Source: Gammaproteobacteria bacterium (lineage in GTDB: Bacteria; Pseudomonadota; Gammaproteobacteria; Steroidobacterales; Woeseiaceae). From it: 5,983 nucleotides of DNA. A model generated the notes under the pieces. The model saw only the letters and a program-made list of their open reading frames with translations, had not been told where the DNA came from and did no database searches. Position 1 is the first letter of the stretch, and each line of letters starts with the position of its first letter. This document shows, in pieces, positions 1 to 5,983 of this stretch. The stretch is from positions 1 to 5,983 of the forward strand of contig DAOWGY010000337.1 of the NCBI GenBank assembly GCA_030641695.1, written 5' to 3'. The translations under genes and the position numbers were made by a program.

Positions 1-2116
1 ACTGATTCGCGAAATCACGCTGCTGGTTGGCGACAAATGCCGACCACGCTGCGACCATGCCGAGGACTGCCAGTGTCGCCACGACGCCTGCTTTCAATCG
101 CTGCAGGTTTTTCGCCTTGGAAATGGACGCCGCGATGAAACTCGCTTCGTCATCGTGTAGCTCAATATCGTGTTCCAGCAGTGTCTCTGCCTCGACCAGA
201 GGCTTGCCGGAGGGCAACAGCAGGTCGGACGGCCTGTCCTCGGCTTCCCAGCGCTCGGCTGCCTGCGCAATGCGGCCGCGGATGCGCAGGTTCTCGCGAT
301 TTTGTGCGACCCACTCCTTGACCCGGGGCCAGTGCCAGAGCAGCGCCTCGTGCGCGACTGTTACTACGATGGTGCCATCATCGGCGAGTTCCGTCACAAA
401 CAGGCGATTCTCGACGAAGGTTTCTACCAGCTCGCGAGCCTTTTCCGTGGTCGCATCCGACATCAGTGCGCGCTTGCGGCCGATGGTCTCATGGCCATCA
501 TGCTCGATGCTGACGAGTGCGTTCAGCACCTTCGGCAGTTCTTCCTCAACATCGTCGGGAAGATCCTTGAACACGGTCTCGGCGCGTTGTGCGAGCGAGC
601 CTTCGACGCCACCCAGGTCACGATAGGCCTGCAGTGTCAGCATGCCGTCCTCGGTGCGGCGTTGATACAACTCCTCCAGCGTAAACTGCAGGAGTGGCAG
701 GACTTCCGGGTGTTCCGCCGCAGCGTCACGCAGCATGTCGTCAAGTCGTTCGCTACTGTTCGGATCCTCCTCGAACCTCAGCCCGGCAGCACGTGTCGGC
801 AGGCGGATCATCTGTCCGATCTCATTCGCGGTCGGCGGCATCAGGTCGTACTGGCCCGCGCCATCCTTGAGCGCGCCGAGTTTAGAAAGGTTGGCGAGGC
901 GGGGATAAAAGTCGCTGCGCAATGTGCCGATGATCCAGACACGCCCACTTCGGGCCAGCGCGTCGAGCACATCGACAAACGTCTTGCGGTGCTTCGCTAA
1001 TACGTCTTCCTGTGTGAACAACTCCTCCATCTGATCGATCACGAGCGCCAGTCGGGCATCGCCACTGGCCTTTTCCGTTGCCGCTTCCTGGTTCAGCGCG
1101 GCCTTGATCAATGAAACGGCAGCCTGGGGTGATTCTTCGAATATCTGCGCCAGTTCTCCGGGTCCCTTGCCGTCAGTATCGAGCGATGGCAGTGCATGTT
1201 CACGCAAAAGTGCAGTTGCAAGGCCGGTAAACAGGTCGCCCGGTACGTCTGTCGGGCGGAATATCGCGCGTCGCCAAAGCCCGACGCCCTCGATAACGCC
1301 GGGCCTGGTCAACATCGGCAATATGCCGGCCCGTGCGACCGAGGACTTGCCGCCACCGCTCATGCCGAGGATCAGAACGAAAGAGCGATCGTCAGCAGCC
1401 TGGTCACGCAGCGCCTGCAGGATATCGGACACCGCTTTCGTGCGACCGAAAAACACCGGTGCATGTTCGAATTCGAATGCGGCCAGGCCGCGGAATGGAG
1501 ATCCCTTCTTCCATACTGCACGTGCTTCGGATGTTGCGGAGACGCTCCTCGGCAGCTCGCGCTCGACCAGTTTATGGAGATGGTTTTCGAGCAGGGTCTC
1601 GAAATCGCTCGGCGAATCGAAAGCATGGAAAGCTGCCTTGAGTGTGCCCTCTGCTCTGTCGTGAAACCACTTGTCGAAGAACTCGTCGAGACTCTTTTTC
1701 TGCGCGAGCCGTTCCAACAACTCCTTTTCGTCGTCGAGGCGCACAGAGGGTGGCGCCATCTTGCGATACACGAGCAGATCCGGCTTACCGTTCTTGCGGA
1801 AGCCTTCGATCGCCTCCTCGAACTCATACTCGGTGCCGGACTTGTAATGCGTGCCGTCAGGACGCGTGAAGTCCTTCGGCAGTTTTGTGCCGAGGCGTGA
1901 CCAGAGAATGGCGATGACGATGTCCGTGTCGGAGGGTTTGACGATCTGCTGCTGAAAGGTCGAGGTCGCAACCAGCGGTTCGTGCTCCCACAAGACCGGC
2001 TCGAGCACGAGGCGCCCGATGTATTCGCTCTGCAGCCGATCGATAACCCGATTCGCAATCGCACGCTCTTCGTAGACGTCGCCGGGCGAGGAGATGAAGA
2101 TTTGCAGTGTTTTCAC
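1..2116 (-). CDS. DUF4062 (TIR-like) - nSTAND1 NTPase - transmembrane protein, C-terminus cut by window edge
   Basis: The reading frame is open for 705 codons from a GTG at 2116 to the left edge, with no stop. An AAGGT-type ribosome site lies about 7 bases upstream, and the DUF4062 signature begins at residue 2, which supports this start. Residues 2-120 match DUF4062, a TIR-related fold: the opening FISSPGDVYEER, a DTDIVIAILWSRLG core and the SGTEYEFEEA helix. Residues 205-605 are a complete nSTAND1 module: Walker A GMSGGGKS (251-258), Walker B LALVIDQMEEL (D361), a TLRSDFY sensor segment (398-404, R400), LPLLQFTLEELY (473-484), the YRDLGGVEG motif (498-506) and VAHEALLWHWPR (587-598). A hydrophobic helix follows at 676-696, with lysines and arginine just before it. 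STAND proteins are ATP-driven switches in signalling and defence, usually with C-terminal sensor repeats such as WD40 or TPR; those would lie outside the window. Domain assignment is firm; a defence role is inference. No partner gene is adjacent. Confidence 0.92.
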   Translation of the reverse strand, partial: MKTLQIFISSPGDVYEERAIANRVIDRLQSEYIGRLVLEPVLWEHEPLVATSTFQQQIVKPSDTDIVIAILWSRLGTKLPKDFTRPDGTHYKSGTEYEFEEAIEGFRKNGKPDLLVYRKMAPPSVRLDDEKELLERLAQKKSLDEFFDKWFHDRAEGTLKAAFHAFDSPSDFETLLENHLHKLVERELPRSVSATSEARAVWKKGSPFRGLAAFEFEHAPVFFGRTKAVSDILQALRDQAADDRSFVLILGMSGGGKSSVARAGILPMLTRPGVIEGVGLWRRAIFRPTDVPGDLFTGLATALLREHALPSLDTDGKGPGELAQIFEESPQAAVSLIKAALNQEAATEKASGDARLALVIDQMEELFTQEDVLAKHRKTFVDVLDALARSGRVWIIGTLRSDFYPRLANLSKLGALKDGAGQYDLMPPTANEIGQMIRLPTRAAGLRFEEDPNSSERLDDMLRDAAAEHPEVLPLLQFTLEELYQRRTEDGMLTLQAYRDLGGVEGSLAQRAETVFKDLPDDVEEELPKVLNALVSIEHDGHETIGRKRALMSDATTEKARELVETFVENRLFVTELADDGTIVVTVAHEALLWHWPRVKEWVAQNRENLRIRGRIAQAAERWEAEDRPSDLLLPSGKPLVEAETLLEHDIELHDDEASFIAASISKAKNLQRLKAGVVATLAVLGMVAAWSAFVANQQRDFANQ

Positions 2117-2334
2117 TGTTCTACCTTGTTATACGACCAATTTTAGTTTAACAAAGGCGCAAAAGATATTGATCTTATGAGGATTTATCGAACGGGTGTG
2201 AGCCATCGTCTTAATTAATGTGTCGCACCATATCAATATAGGGCTAGGGGTGAGCAATAGTAATTGTTTATGCAAAACTCTATTGTTAGCGCGCTGTCCA
2301 ACGTGCGAGCAACGAAACAAAGAGGAAAAGAATA
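2117..2334. promoter_or_regulatory. AT-rich divergent spacer between the STAND gene and the SDR gene
   Basis: This 218-base spacer separates two start codons that point away from each other, so promoters for both genes must lie here or inside the genes. It is clearly more AT-rich than its flanks. I see a short inverted repeat, AAGAT-ATTG-ATCTT (2163-2176), and the palindrome TTAATTAA (2211-2218). Neither strand shows a convincing sigma70 -35/-10 pair. The best rightward pair is TTAATG (2215-2220) and TATAGG with 16 bases between, which is weak. No RNA gene or convincing small ORF was found. Confidence 0.5.
2321..2325 (+). promoter_or_regulatory. Shine-Dalgarno site of the Tat-SDR gene
   Basis: AGAGG followed by AAA lies 9 bases before the ATG at 2335. 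This fixes the start that places the twin-arginine motif at residues 4-5. Confidence 0.7.
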
Positions 2335-3417
2335 ATGACCACACGCAGAGAATTCATCGGCGCGAGCGCCGCGATCCTCGGCGCTTCCGCCGCCGGCGCC
2401 ACGGCGCTGATCAAACCAGCCAGCAAGAGCCTCAATATCCTGTTTCTTGGCGGTACGGGCTTCATCGGCCCGCACCAGGTCAACTACGCGCTGGCCCGCG
2501 GCCACAATGTCAGCATATTCAATCGTGGCAAGAAGGCCGGGCTGTACGGTGGCAAGCACGAGGAACTCGTCGGCAATCGTGACGCGAAGATTGACGACGG
2601 GCTCACCGTACTCGAAGGCGATCGTAGCTGGGATGTCGTGGTCGACAACTCCGGCTATGTGCCGCGGCATGTGCGAGACTCCGCCGAGTTACTGAAAGGA
2701 CGCTGCAAGCGCTACCTCTATACGTCGACTATCGCTGTTTATGATTTCGAGAAGCAAAATTCGGTCGACAACGCAGGGCTCATGTATCCGGCGCCAGACC
2801 CGGCAATAGAGGAAGTCACCGGCGAGACTTACGGTCCGCTCAAGGCTGAATGCGATCGTATCGTGCAGCAGGTTTATGGCGATACAGCGACCATCGTGCG
2901 GCCCACTTACATCGTCGGCCCTGGCGATCACACCGATCGATTCACTTACTGGGTGGAACGCTTTCAGCGTGGCGGCGACATCGTTTGCCCGCCCGATCCC
3001 GAGTTCGGCGCGAGCTGGATTGACGTCCGCGATCTCTGCCACTGGATGGTGCGGCTCGCCGAAGATGACACACCCGGCATTTTCAACGGCGTCGCGCCCG
3101 GGCAACGCGTATCGCGGGAACAATTTATGTGGGGGTTGCGTGCTTCTGCCGTCGCGCAATCAAATCTGCACTGGCCTTCGAGAGAGCTGCTTGAAGAACT
3201 GCAGTTCTCGACACCGATGTTCTTCAATGCACCGTTTTCCATCCACGTCGATGCCAGCGCCGCGATAGCCGCCGGCCTGACCTACCGGTCATTTGCGGAC
3301 ACGGTTCGTGCTACGCACGAATGGTGGATGGCGCAAAGTGAGGAGCGGCGTGCGAACCCCAGGCGCTGGCCGACCGCGGAGGTGGAAGCTGCGGTACTCG
3401 CGAGGATGGCTGGCTAG
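2335..3417 (+). CDS. Tat-signal NAD(P)-dependent epimerase/dehydratase-like protein (atypical SDR)
   Basis: A 360-residue protein from ATG 2335, preceded by an AGAGG ribosome site. The N-terminus TTRREFIGAS is a twin-arginine motif (R4, R5), followed by an Ala/Gly-rich hydrophobic stretch to about residue 26, so export in folded form through the Tat system is predicted. A Rossmann fold follows: NILFLGG-TGFIG carries GxxGxxG (39-45) for the dinucleotide, and the second strand ends in IFNRGK (61-66), an arrangement common in atypical SDRs related to NAD-dependent epimerases. Candidate catalytic residues are S131 in YTSTIAVY and Y166/K170 in ETYGPLK (YxxxK spacing). RPTYIVGPGDHTDR (189-202) and SWIDVRDL (227-234) match the substrate-side core of the epimerase family. 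The substrate is unknown; a sugar nucleotide is only a family analogy. The gene stands alone on its strand and converges on the S10 peptidase gene with one base between stops. A non-exported reading of the signal cannot be excluded. Confidence 0.9.
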   Translation: MTTRREFIGASAAILGASAAGATALIKPASKSLNILFLGGTGFIGPHQVNYALARGHNVSIFNRGKKAGLYGGKHEELVGNRDAKIDDGLTVLEGDRSWDVVVDNSGYVPRHVRDSAELLKGRCKRYLYTSTIAVYDFEKQNSVDNAGLMYPAPDPAIEEVTGETYGPLKAECDRIVQQVYGDTATIVRPTYIVGPGDHTDRFTYWVERFQRGGDIVCPPDPEFGASWIDVRDLCHWMVRLAEDDTPGIFNGVAPGQRVSREQFMWGLRASAVAQSNLHWPSRELLEELQFSTPMFFNAPFSIHVDASAAIAAGLTYRSFADTVRATHEWWMAQSEERRANPRRWPTAEVEAAVLARMAG

Positions 3418-3418
3418 C

Positions 3419-4930
3419 TTACTGGTCGCCGCGAATGAAGTTCGCGAGGTCTTCCTTGTACTTCACCATCGACGGTTCGTGGATATACATCATGTGTCCT
3501 GCCTCGTAGGTCGCATATTCGATGTTGCCCCGCAGTTCGTCCGGTATCTCGAGATGGTCCATGAAGTATTCGGTCGCAAGATGCGGTGTGGCGAGATCGT
3601 AATACCCCTGTTGCACCAATACGCGCATTGAGGGGTTTTGTCTCATGGCGTACGCAAGATCGACGGCCGTATTCGGGAACGGCAGCTTGAAGCCCGGGAG
3701 GTCGGGTTGCTTGTGGCTCCAGTCCCACTTCAGGAAGATGTTGCCGAAGACAGTGTAGTTGCCGATGTCCTCGACCTCGAGATCGCTCTGGTAGTAATCC
3801 ATGAAGGCGGCGAGGTAACCGGGCCCGATCGCGGTCAGCATCGGATCCCAAACCGCGCTCTCCCCGATCTGGTTGATCATATTGCCCGCGAATCGCGAGT
3901 CGACCCGGCCCACGGTCGTGCCGGTCTCGCGCATGAGTTCCTTAGTAAAACGTGCTTCGTTGATGCGCAGGTTGGCGCGATCCCAGTACTCTTCGCTGAG
4001 CCCCGTGTATTGGGACAGTTTTCGCAGCACAGCCTGCCGTTCCGCATCCGGCAACTGCTCGCCCATCAGCAGCGCGGGCGCATATTCGTTCAGGGCAAAG
4101 TCTTTGACCTCCGCCATGAACGCCTCGAAGTCCGGTGGCGTCGGGTCGAGCGCGCCGTGATATCGAGCGGTCGCGGCGAACGTCGGCAGATACATCGTGT
4201 GCGGTAGATCGACGCCCATACCCGCGAATCCTGACGTGAACTCCATGAACGGCGAGACGAGGATGACGCCGTCCAGCGCGACGAAGTGGTTGTTGAGCAA
4301 GTACCAGGCGACGCCGCCCGAGCGCATGCCGCCGTAACTCTCGCCAAGTATGTACTTGGGTGAGGCCCAGCGGCCGTTCTCGGTGAGGTACTTGACGATG
4401 AATTCGGAAACCGACTTGATGTCCTGGTCGACCCCCCAGAAGTCCTTGCCCTCGGCCTCACCAACCGCCTTGGCAAAGCCCGTACCGACAGGGTCGATCA
4501 TGACGAGATCGGTTTCGTCGATGATGCTGTACTCGTTATTGACGCGGCGGTAGGGGCCGTTATTCGAAAATCCGGCGTCAGTAACCACTGCACGCTGCGG
4601 CCCGAGGATGCCCATGTGCAACCAGATTGACGCGGATCCTGGGCCGCCGTTGTACGCGAACATGATTGGACGCTTTCCGGCATCCTTACCTTTGGCGACA
4701 TAGGCGGTGAATCCGATCAACGCCTGCGGCTCGTCCTTCTGGTTGCTCATCAGCATCGTGCCGGCCGTGACGGTGTAGTCGATGTTCTTGCCGCCAATAC
4801 GCGCCTCGTGTTCGGTGACGTATTGCTTCGCCTCGGGTGCTAGCTCTGCTTTCTTGTTGTCATCTTTGTCGGCGGCGACGGCAACTGACAGAACTGGCAG
4901 GATGACGAGCAGTGCGAGAAGACGAGTCAT
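3419..4930 (-). CDS. Secreted serine carboxypeptidase-like enzyme, peptidase family S10
   Basis: A 503-residue protein. The start chosen is the ATG at 4930, because an AAGGAA ribosome site lies 7 bases upstream and the protein then begins directly with a Sec signal peptide: MTR, a Leu/Val-rich core (4-16) and an Ala-Val-Ala site with likely cleavage after residue 19. The frame remains open upstream to a TTG at 5044, but that 38-residue extension would bury the signal. The S10 hallmarks are all present: NGGPGSAS (94-101), the oxyanion-hole segment; GESYGG (196-201) with nucleophile S198; GYYDLATP (442-449) with D445; and AGHMMY (477-482) with H479. Order, spacing and overall length fit the family, which removes C-terminal residues from peptides at mildly acidic pH. 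The mature enzyme is predicted to be periplasmic or extracellular. Many bacterial members have no defined substrate, and some family relatives act as acyltransferases, so exact activity is open. Confidence 0.95.
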   Translation of the reverse strand: MTRLLALLVILPVLSVAVAADKDDNKKAELAPEAKQYVTEHEARIGGKNIDYTVTAGTMLMSNQKDEPQALIGFTAYVAKGKDAGKRPIMFAYNGGPGSASIWLHMGILGPQRAVVTDAGFSNNGPYRRVNNEYSIIDETDLVMIDPVGTGFAKAVGEAEGKDFWGVDQDIKSVSEFIVKYLTENGRWASPKYILGESYGGMRSGGVAWYLLNNHFVALDGVILVSPFMEFTSGFAGMGVDLPHTMYLPTFAATARYHGALDPTPPDFEAFMAEVKDFALNEYAPALLMGEQLPDAERQAVLRKLSQYTGLSEEYWDRANLRINEARFTKELMRETGTTVGRVDSRFAGNMINQIGESAVWDPMLTAIGPGYLAAFMDYYQSDLEVEDIGNYTVFGNIFLKWDWSHKQPDLPGFKLPFPNTAVDLAYAMRQNPSMRVLVQQGYYDLATPHLATEYFMDHLEIPDELRGNIEYATYEAGHMMYIHEPSMVKYKEDLANFIRGDQ

Positions 4931-4937
4931 ATTATTG

Positions 4938-4943
4938 TTCCTT
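4938..4943 (-). promoter_or_regulatory. Shine-Dalgarno site that decides the S10 peptidase start
   Basis: On the minus strand this reads AAGGAA, 7 bases before the ATG at 4930. It argues against the in-frame upstream start at 5044, which would add 38 residues ahead of the signal peptide. Confidence 0.75.
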
Positions 4944-5043
4944 ATTGTCTGTACGGCGCGTTTCGCCGCAGCATAGCATTCGCGCAGTCCGATTCGATGC
5001 ACATGAGCCGCAAGCGAATCGAGATCGAGCGAGTAGTCGGACA

Positions 5044-5090
5044 ACTAAGTGTAAATAATACACTAGACTTAGTATCCAACTAACACTAAG
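5044..5090. repeat. Cluster of short inverted and direct repeats, candidate operator
   Basis: The hexamer ACTAAG occurs at 5044-5049 and 5085-5090, with its reverse complement CTTAGT between them at 5068-5073. Nested in this is AGTGTA-AATAA-TACACT (5048-5064), a perfect 6-base inverted repeat around a 5-base centre. ACACTA also occurs directly repeated at 5060-5065 and 5083-5088. The cluster ends 8 bases before the Nudix-regulator ATG and covers a TATTAT -10-like hexamer for the divergent peptidase gene. This is the layout expected of an operator for a self-regulating dimeric repressor. The repeats are seen directly; binding by the adjacent protein is inference. Confidence 0.5.
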
Positions 5091-5098
5091 ATTAAAGC

Positions 5099-5749
5099 AT
5101 GGCTTACAGCTATGAGTATCCGCATCCTGCAGTGACCGTGGATGTCGCCGTTTTTACGGTGGACAACGGCGCGCTCGAGGTGCTGCTGATCAAGCGAGGC
5201 GAGTGGCCGCACACCGGCAAATGGGCACTGCCGGGTGGCTTCGTCGAGATCGATGAAAGCCTGAAGCGTGCTGCCTGGCGCGAATTACGCGAGGAAACCG
5301 GCGTGCACGCCGGGTACCTGGAGCAGCTCGGCGCCTTCGGCCACCCCGATCGTGATCCCAGGGAACGGGTCATTACCGTGGTTTACATTGCACTGGTGCC
5401 CCTCGATCGGCTGCGCTTCGAGGCGGGAAGCGACGCGGCCGACGCGCAATTGTTTGCTATCAGCGAGTTACCGGAGCTCGCGTTTGACCATGCAAAGATC
5501 TTGCGGCGAGCAAGAGAGCGCCTGCGCGACAAGCTTGATGTCGCGGATATCGCGACGCAATTGATGCCGGCTCAATTCACGCTCACGGAGTTGCAGCGGA
5601 CTCACGAAACGATCAGCGGTACGGAGAGCGACAAACGCAATTTTCGCAAGAAGCTCAAGACGCTCGAGATTGTCGAACCAACGGGTGAAAACAGGCAGGG
5701 CGGTCCGCACAGGCCGGCCAGGCTCTACCGGGCAACAAGAAGTATCTAA
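5099..5749 (+). CDS. Nudix hydrolase with C-terminal winged helix, NrtR-type regulator
   Basis: A 216-residue protein from ATG 5099; the ribosome site is poor, so translation may be weak or the transcript short-leadered. Residues 10-125 form the Nudix domain. The Nudix box is perfect, G47-x5-E53-x7-R61-E-L-x-E65-E66-x-G68-V69, and is followed by GHPDRDPRERVITVVYIALV (81-100), a segment usual in ADP-ribose-type Nudix enzymes. Residues 127-213 form the winged-helix part: LAFDHAKIL, MPAQFTLTELQRTHE (156-170), DKRNFRKKL (178-186) and the RPARLYR end (205-211). This domain pair defines the NrtR-like family, regulators of NAD metabolism that sense ADP-ribose in several bacteria. The intact box means hydrolysis of a nucleoside diphosphate compound remains possible here. 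No NAD gene lies within the window. The repeat cluster directly upstream suggests autoregulation. It could instead be a regulator with another ligand, or mainly an enzyme. Confidence 0.9.
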   Translation: MAYSYEYPHPAVTVDVAVFTVDNGALEVLLIKRGEWPHTGKWALPGGFVEIDESLKRAAWRELREETGVHAGYLEQLGAFGHPDRDPRERVITVVYIALVPLDRLRFEAGSDAADAQLFAISELPELAFDHAKILRRARERLRDKLDVADIATQLMPAQFTLTELQRTHETISGTESDKRNFRKKLKTLEIVEPTGENRQGGPHRPARLYRATRSI

Positions 5750-5983
5750 CTGGCGACGACGAGGAAAAACTCACGAATTAACAAGCCGTCTTCGATCGCG
5801 TCGATTTGAAACTGACGTCGTTGCCCGGATTCCTGCACGACGTCAGCGCCAAGTGCGTCCAGCAAATCGGGGTCGTTTTCAAAGGCATCGACGAGTGCGA
5901 GCAGCGATTGCCGATGATCTTCGGTTGCGTCGAGGCGCGTCTCGACACGCCAGCCGGTTTTCTCGAGTAGTTCGCTGTAGTCG
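5746..5983 (-). CDS. C-terminal end of a protein resembling a SAM-dependent methyltransferase (partial)
   Basis: The last 78 residues of a minus-strand gene that enters from the right edge and ends at TAG (5746-5748). The readable part starts DYSELLEKTGWRVETRLDAT, which looks like the end of a class I methyltransferase, where a helix with a Gly-Trp turn leads into a final strand. It continues through a helix, SLLALVDAF (26-34), and an LLDALG segment (40-45), and ends with AIEDGLLIREFFLVVAS, a strand typical of the methyltransferase C-terminus. The SAM-binding motifs would lie outside the window, so the family call is tentative, while the coding status is well supported by an open, compositionally normal frame. 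Its stop codon overlaps the Nudix stop codon on the other strand. Confidence 0.6.
   Translation of the reverse strand, partial: DYSELLEKTGWRVETRLDATEDHRQSLLALVDAFENDPDLLDALGADVVQESGQRRQFQIDAIEDGLLIREFFLVVAS

Larger units (their letters stand above)
4931..5098. promoter_or_regulatory. Divergent spacer between S10 peptidase and Nudix regulator
   Basis: A 168-base region between two outward-pointing starts. The part next to the peptidase (4931-5040) is GC-mixed and remains open in the peptidase frame; it includes a short GC-rich inverted repeat, CGGCG-CGTTT-CGCCG (4954-4968), in the predicted peptidase leader. The part next to the Nudix gene (5041-5098) is AT-rich and carries clustered repeats described separately. 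For leftward transcription TATTAT (minus strand, 5055-5060) is a good -10 match, with only a weak -35 about 17 bases away. A rightward promoter is not clear. Promoter assignment is tentative. Confidence 0.45.

Noticed and set aside
27..1900. Several long open frames on the plus strand (27-626, 170-1000, 1104-1664, 1196-1900) and one on the minus strand (1372-2064).
   Set aside because: They lie in the wrong frames of the STAND gene, whose 705-codon frame carries all the recognisable motifs. Their products are low-complexity, rich in Ser, Arg and Ala, and match no family.
2128..2154. TTGTTA and TATAAC on the minus strand as a promoter for the STAND gene.
   Set aside because: The spacing is 15 bases, and the transcript would start after the ribosome site, leaving the GTG start without it.
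2129..2344. A 71-codon minus-strand frame across the spacer upstream of the STAND gene.
   Set aside because: It begins with GTG inside the SDR gene, has no ribosome site, and its composition is that of AT-rich spacer rather than the GC-rich coding of this region. The shorter internal ATG form also lacks a ribosome site.
3430..3446. A CGCGAA-TGAAG-TTCGCG hairpin as an intrinsic terminator for the SDR gene.
   Set aside because: The stem is only six base pairs and no T-run follows on either strand, so a Rho-independent terminator is not supported.
3638..4207. A 189-codon plus-strand frame, and others in the peptidase region.
   Set aside because: These are antisense shadows of the S10 gene, which has the complete catalytic triad and a signal peptide in its own frame.
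4931..5044. A 38-residue N-terminal extension of the S10 peptidase from a TTG at 5044.
   Set aside because: It has no good ribosome site and would place hydrophilic residues before a clear Sec signal peptide. The ATG at 4930 has AAGGAA at the right distance.

Overview
The window looks like a piece of a GC-rich proteobacterial chromosome, most likely from a gammaproteobacterium. That assignment is an inference: the coding regions are GC-rich, the spacers are AT-rich, several genes have Shine-Dalgarno sites, and the set of Tat-exported SDR, secreted S10 peptidase and NrtR-type Nudix protein fits that group. No rRNA, tRNA, CRISPR array, insertion sequence or phage gene was seen. It holds three complete genes and two genes cut by the window edges.

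Layout: (1) 1-2116, minus strand: a large signalling or defence-type STAND ATPase, 705 residues visible, with the C-terminus cut off by the left edge. It has an N-terminal TIR-like DUF4062 domain, a complete nSTAND1-type P-loop NTPase module and a membrane-spanning helix. A sensor region would be expected beyond the edge. (2) 2117-2334: an AT-rich divergent spacer. (3) 2335-3417, plus: an atypical short-chain dehydrogenase/epimerase-like protein with a twin-arginine signal. (4) 3419-4930, minus: a secreted serine carboxypeptidase of family S10 with a complete catalytic triad. (5) 4931-5098: a second divergent spacer, carrying a dense set of short inverted and direct repeats next to the Nudix start. 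(6) 5099-5749, plus: a Nudix plus winged-helix protein of the NrtR type with a perfect Nudix box. (7) 5746-5983, minus: the last 78 residues of a protein that resembles the end of a SAM-dependent methyltransferase.

The genes alternate strand, so no two form an operon here. The two convergent junctions are extremely tight: one base between stop codons at 3418, and overlapping stop codons at 5746-5749. Divergent starts share the two spacers. The SDR and the S10 peptidase both appear to be exported and may act in the periplasm, but nothing in the sequence links them in one pathway. The element most likely to belong to a less-described system is the DUF4062-nSTAND1-membrane protein. Its identity as a conflict or signalling STAND protein is well supported by motifs; its actual function is unknown.
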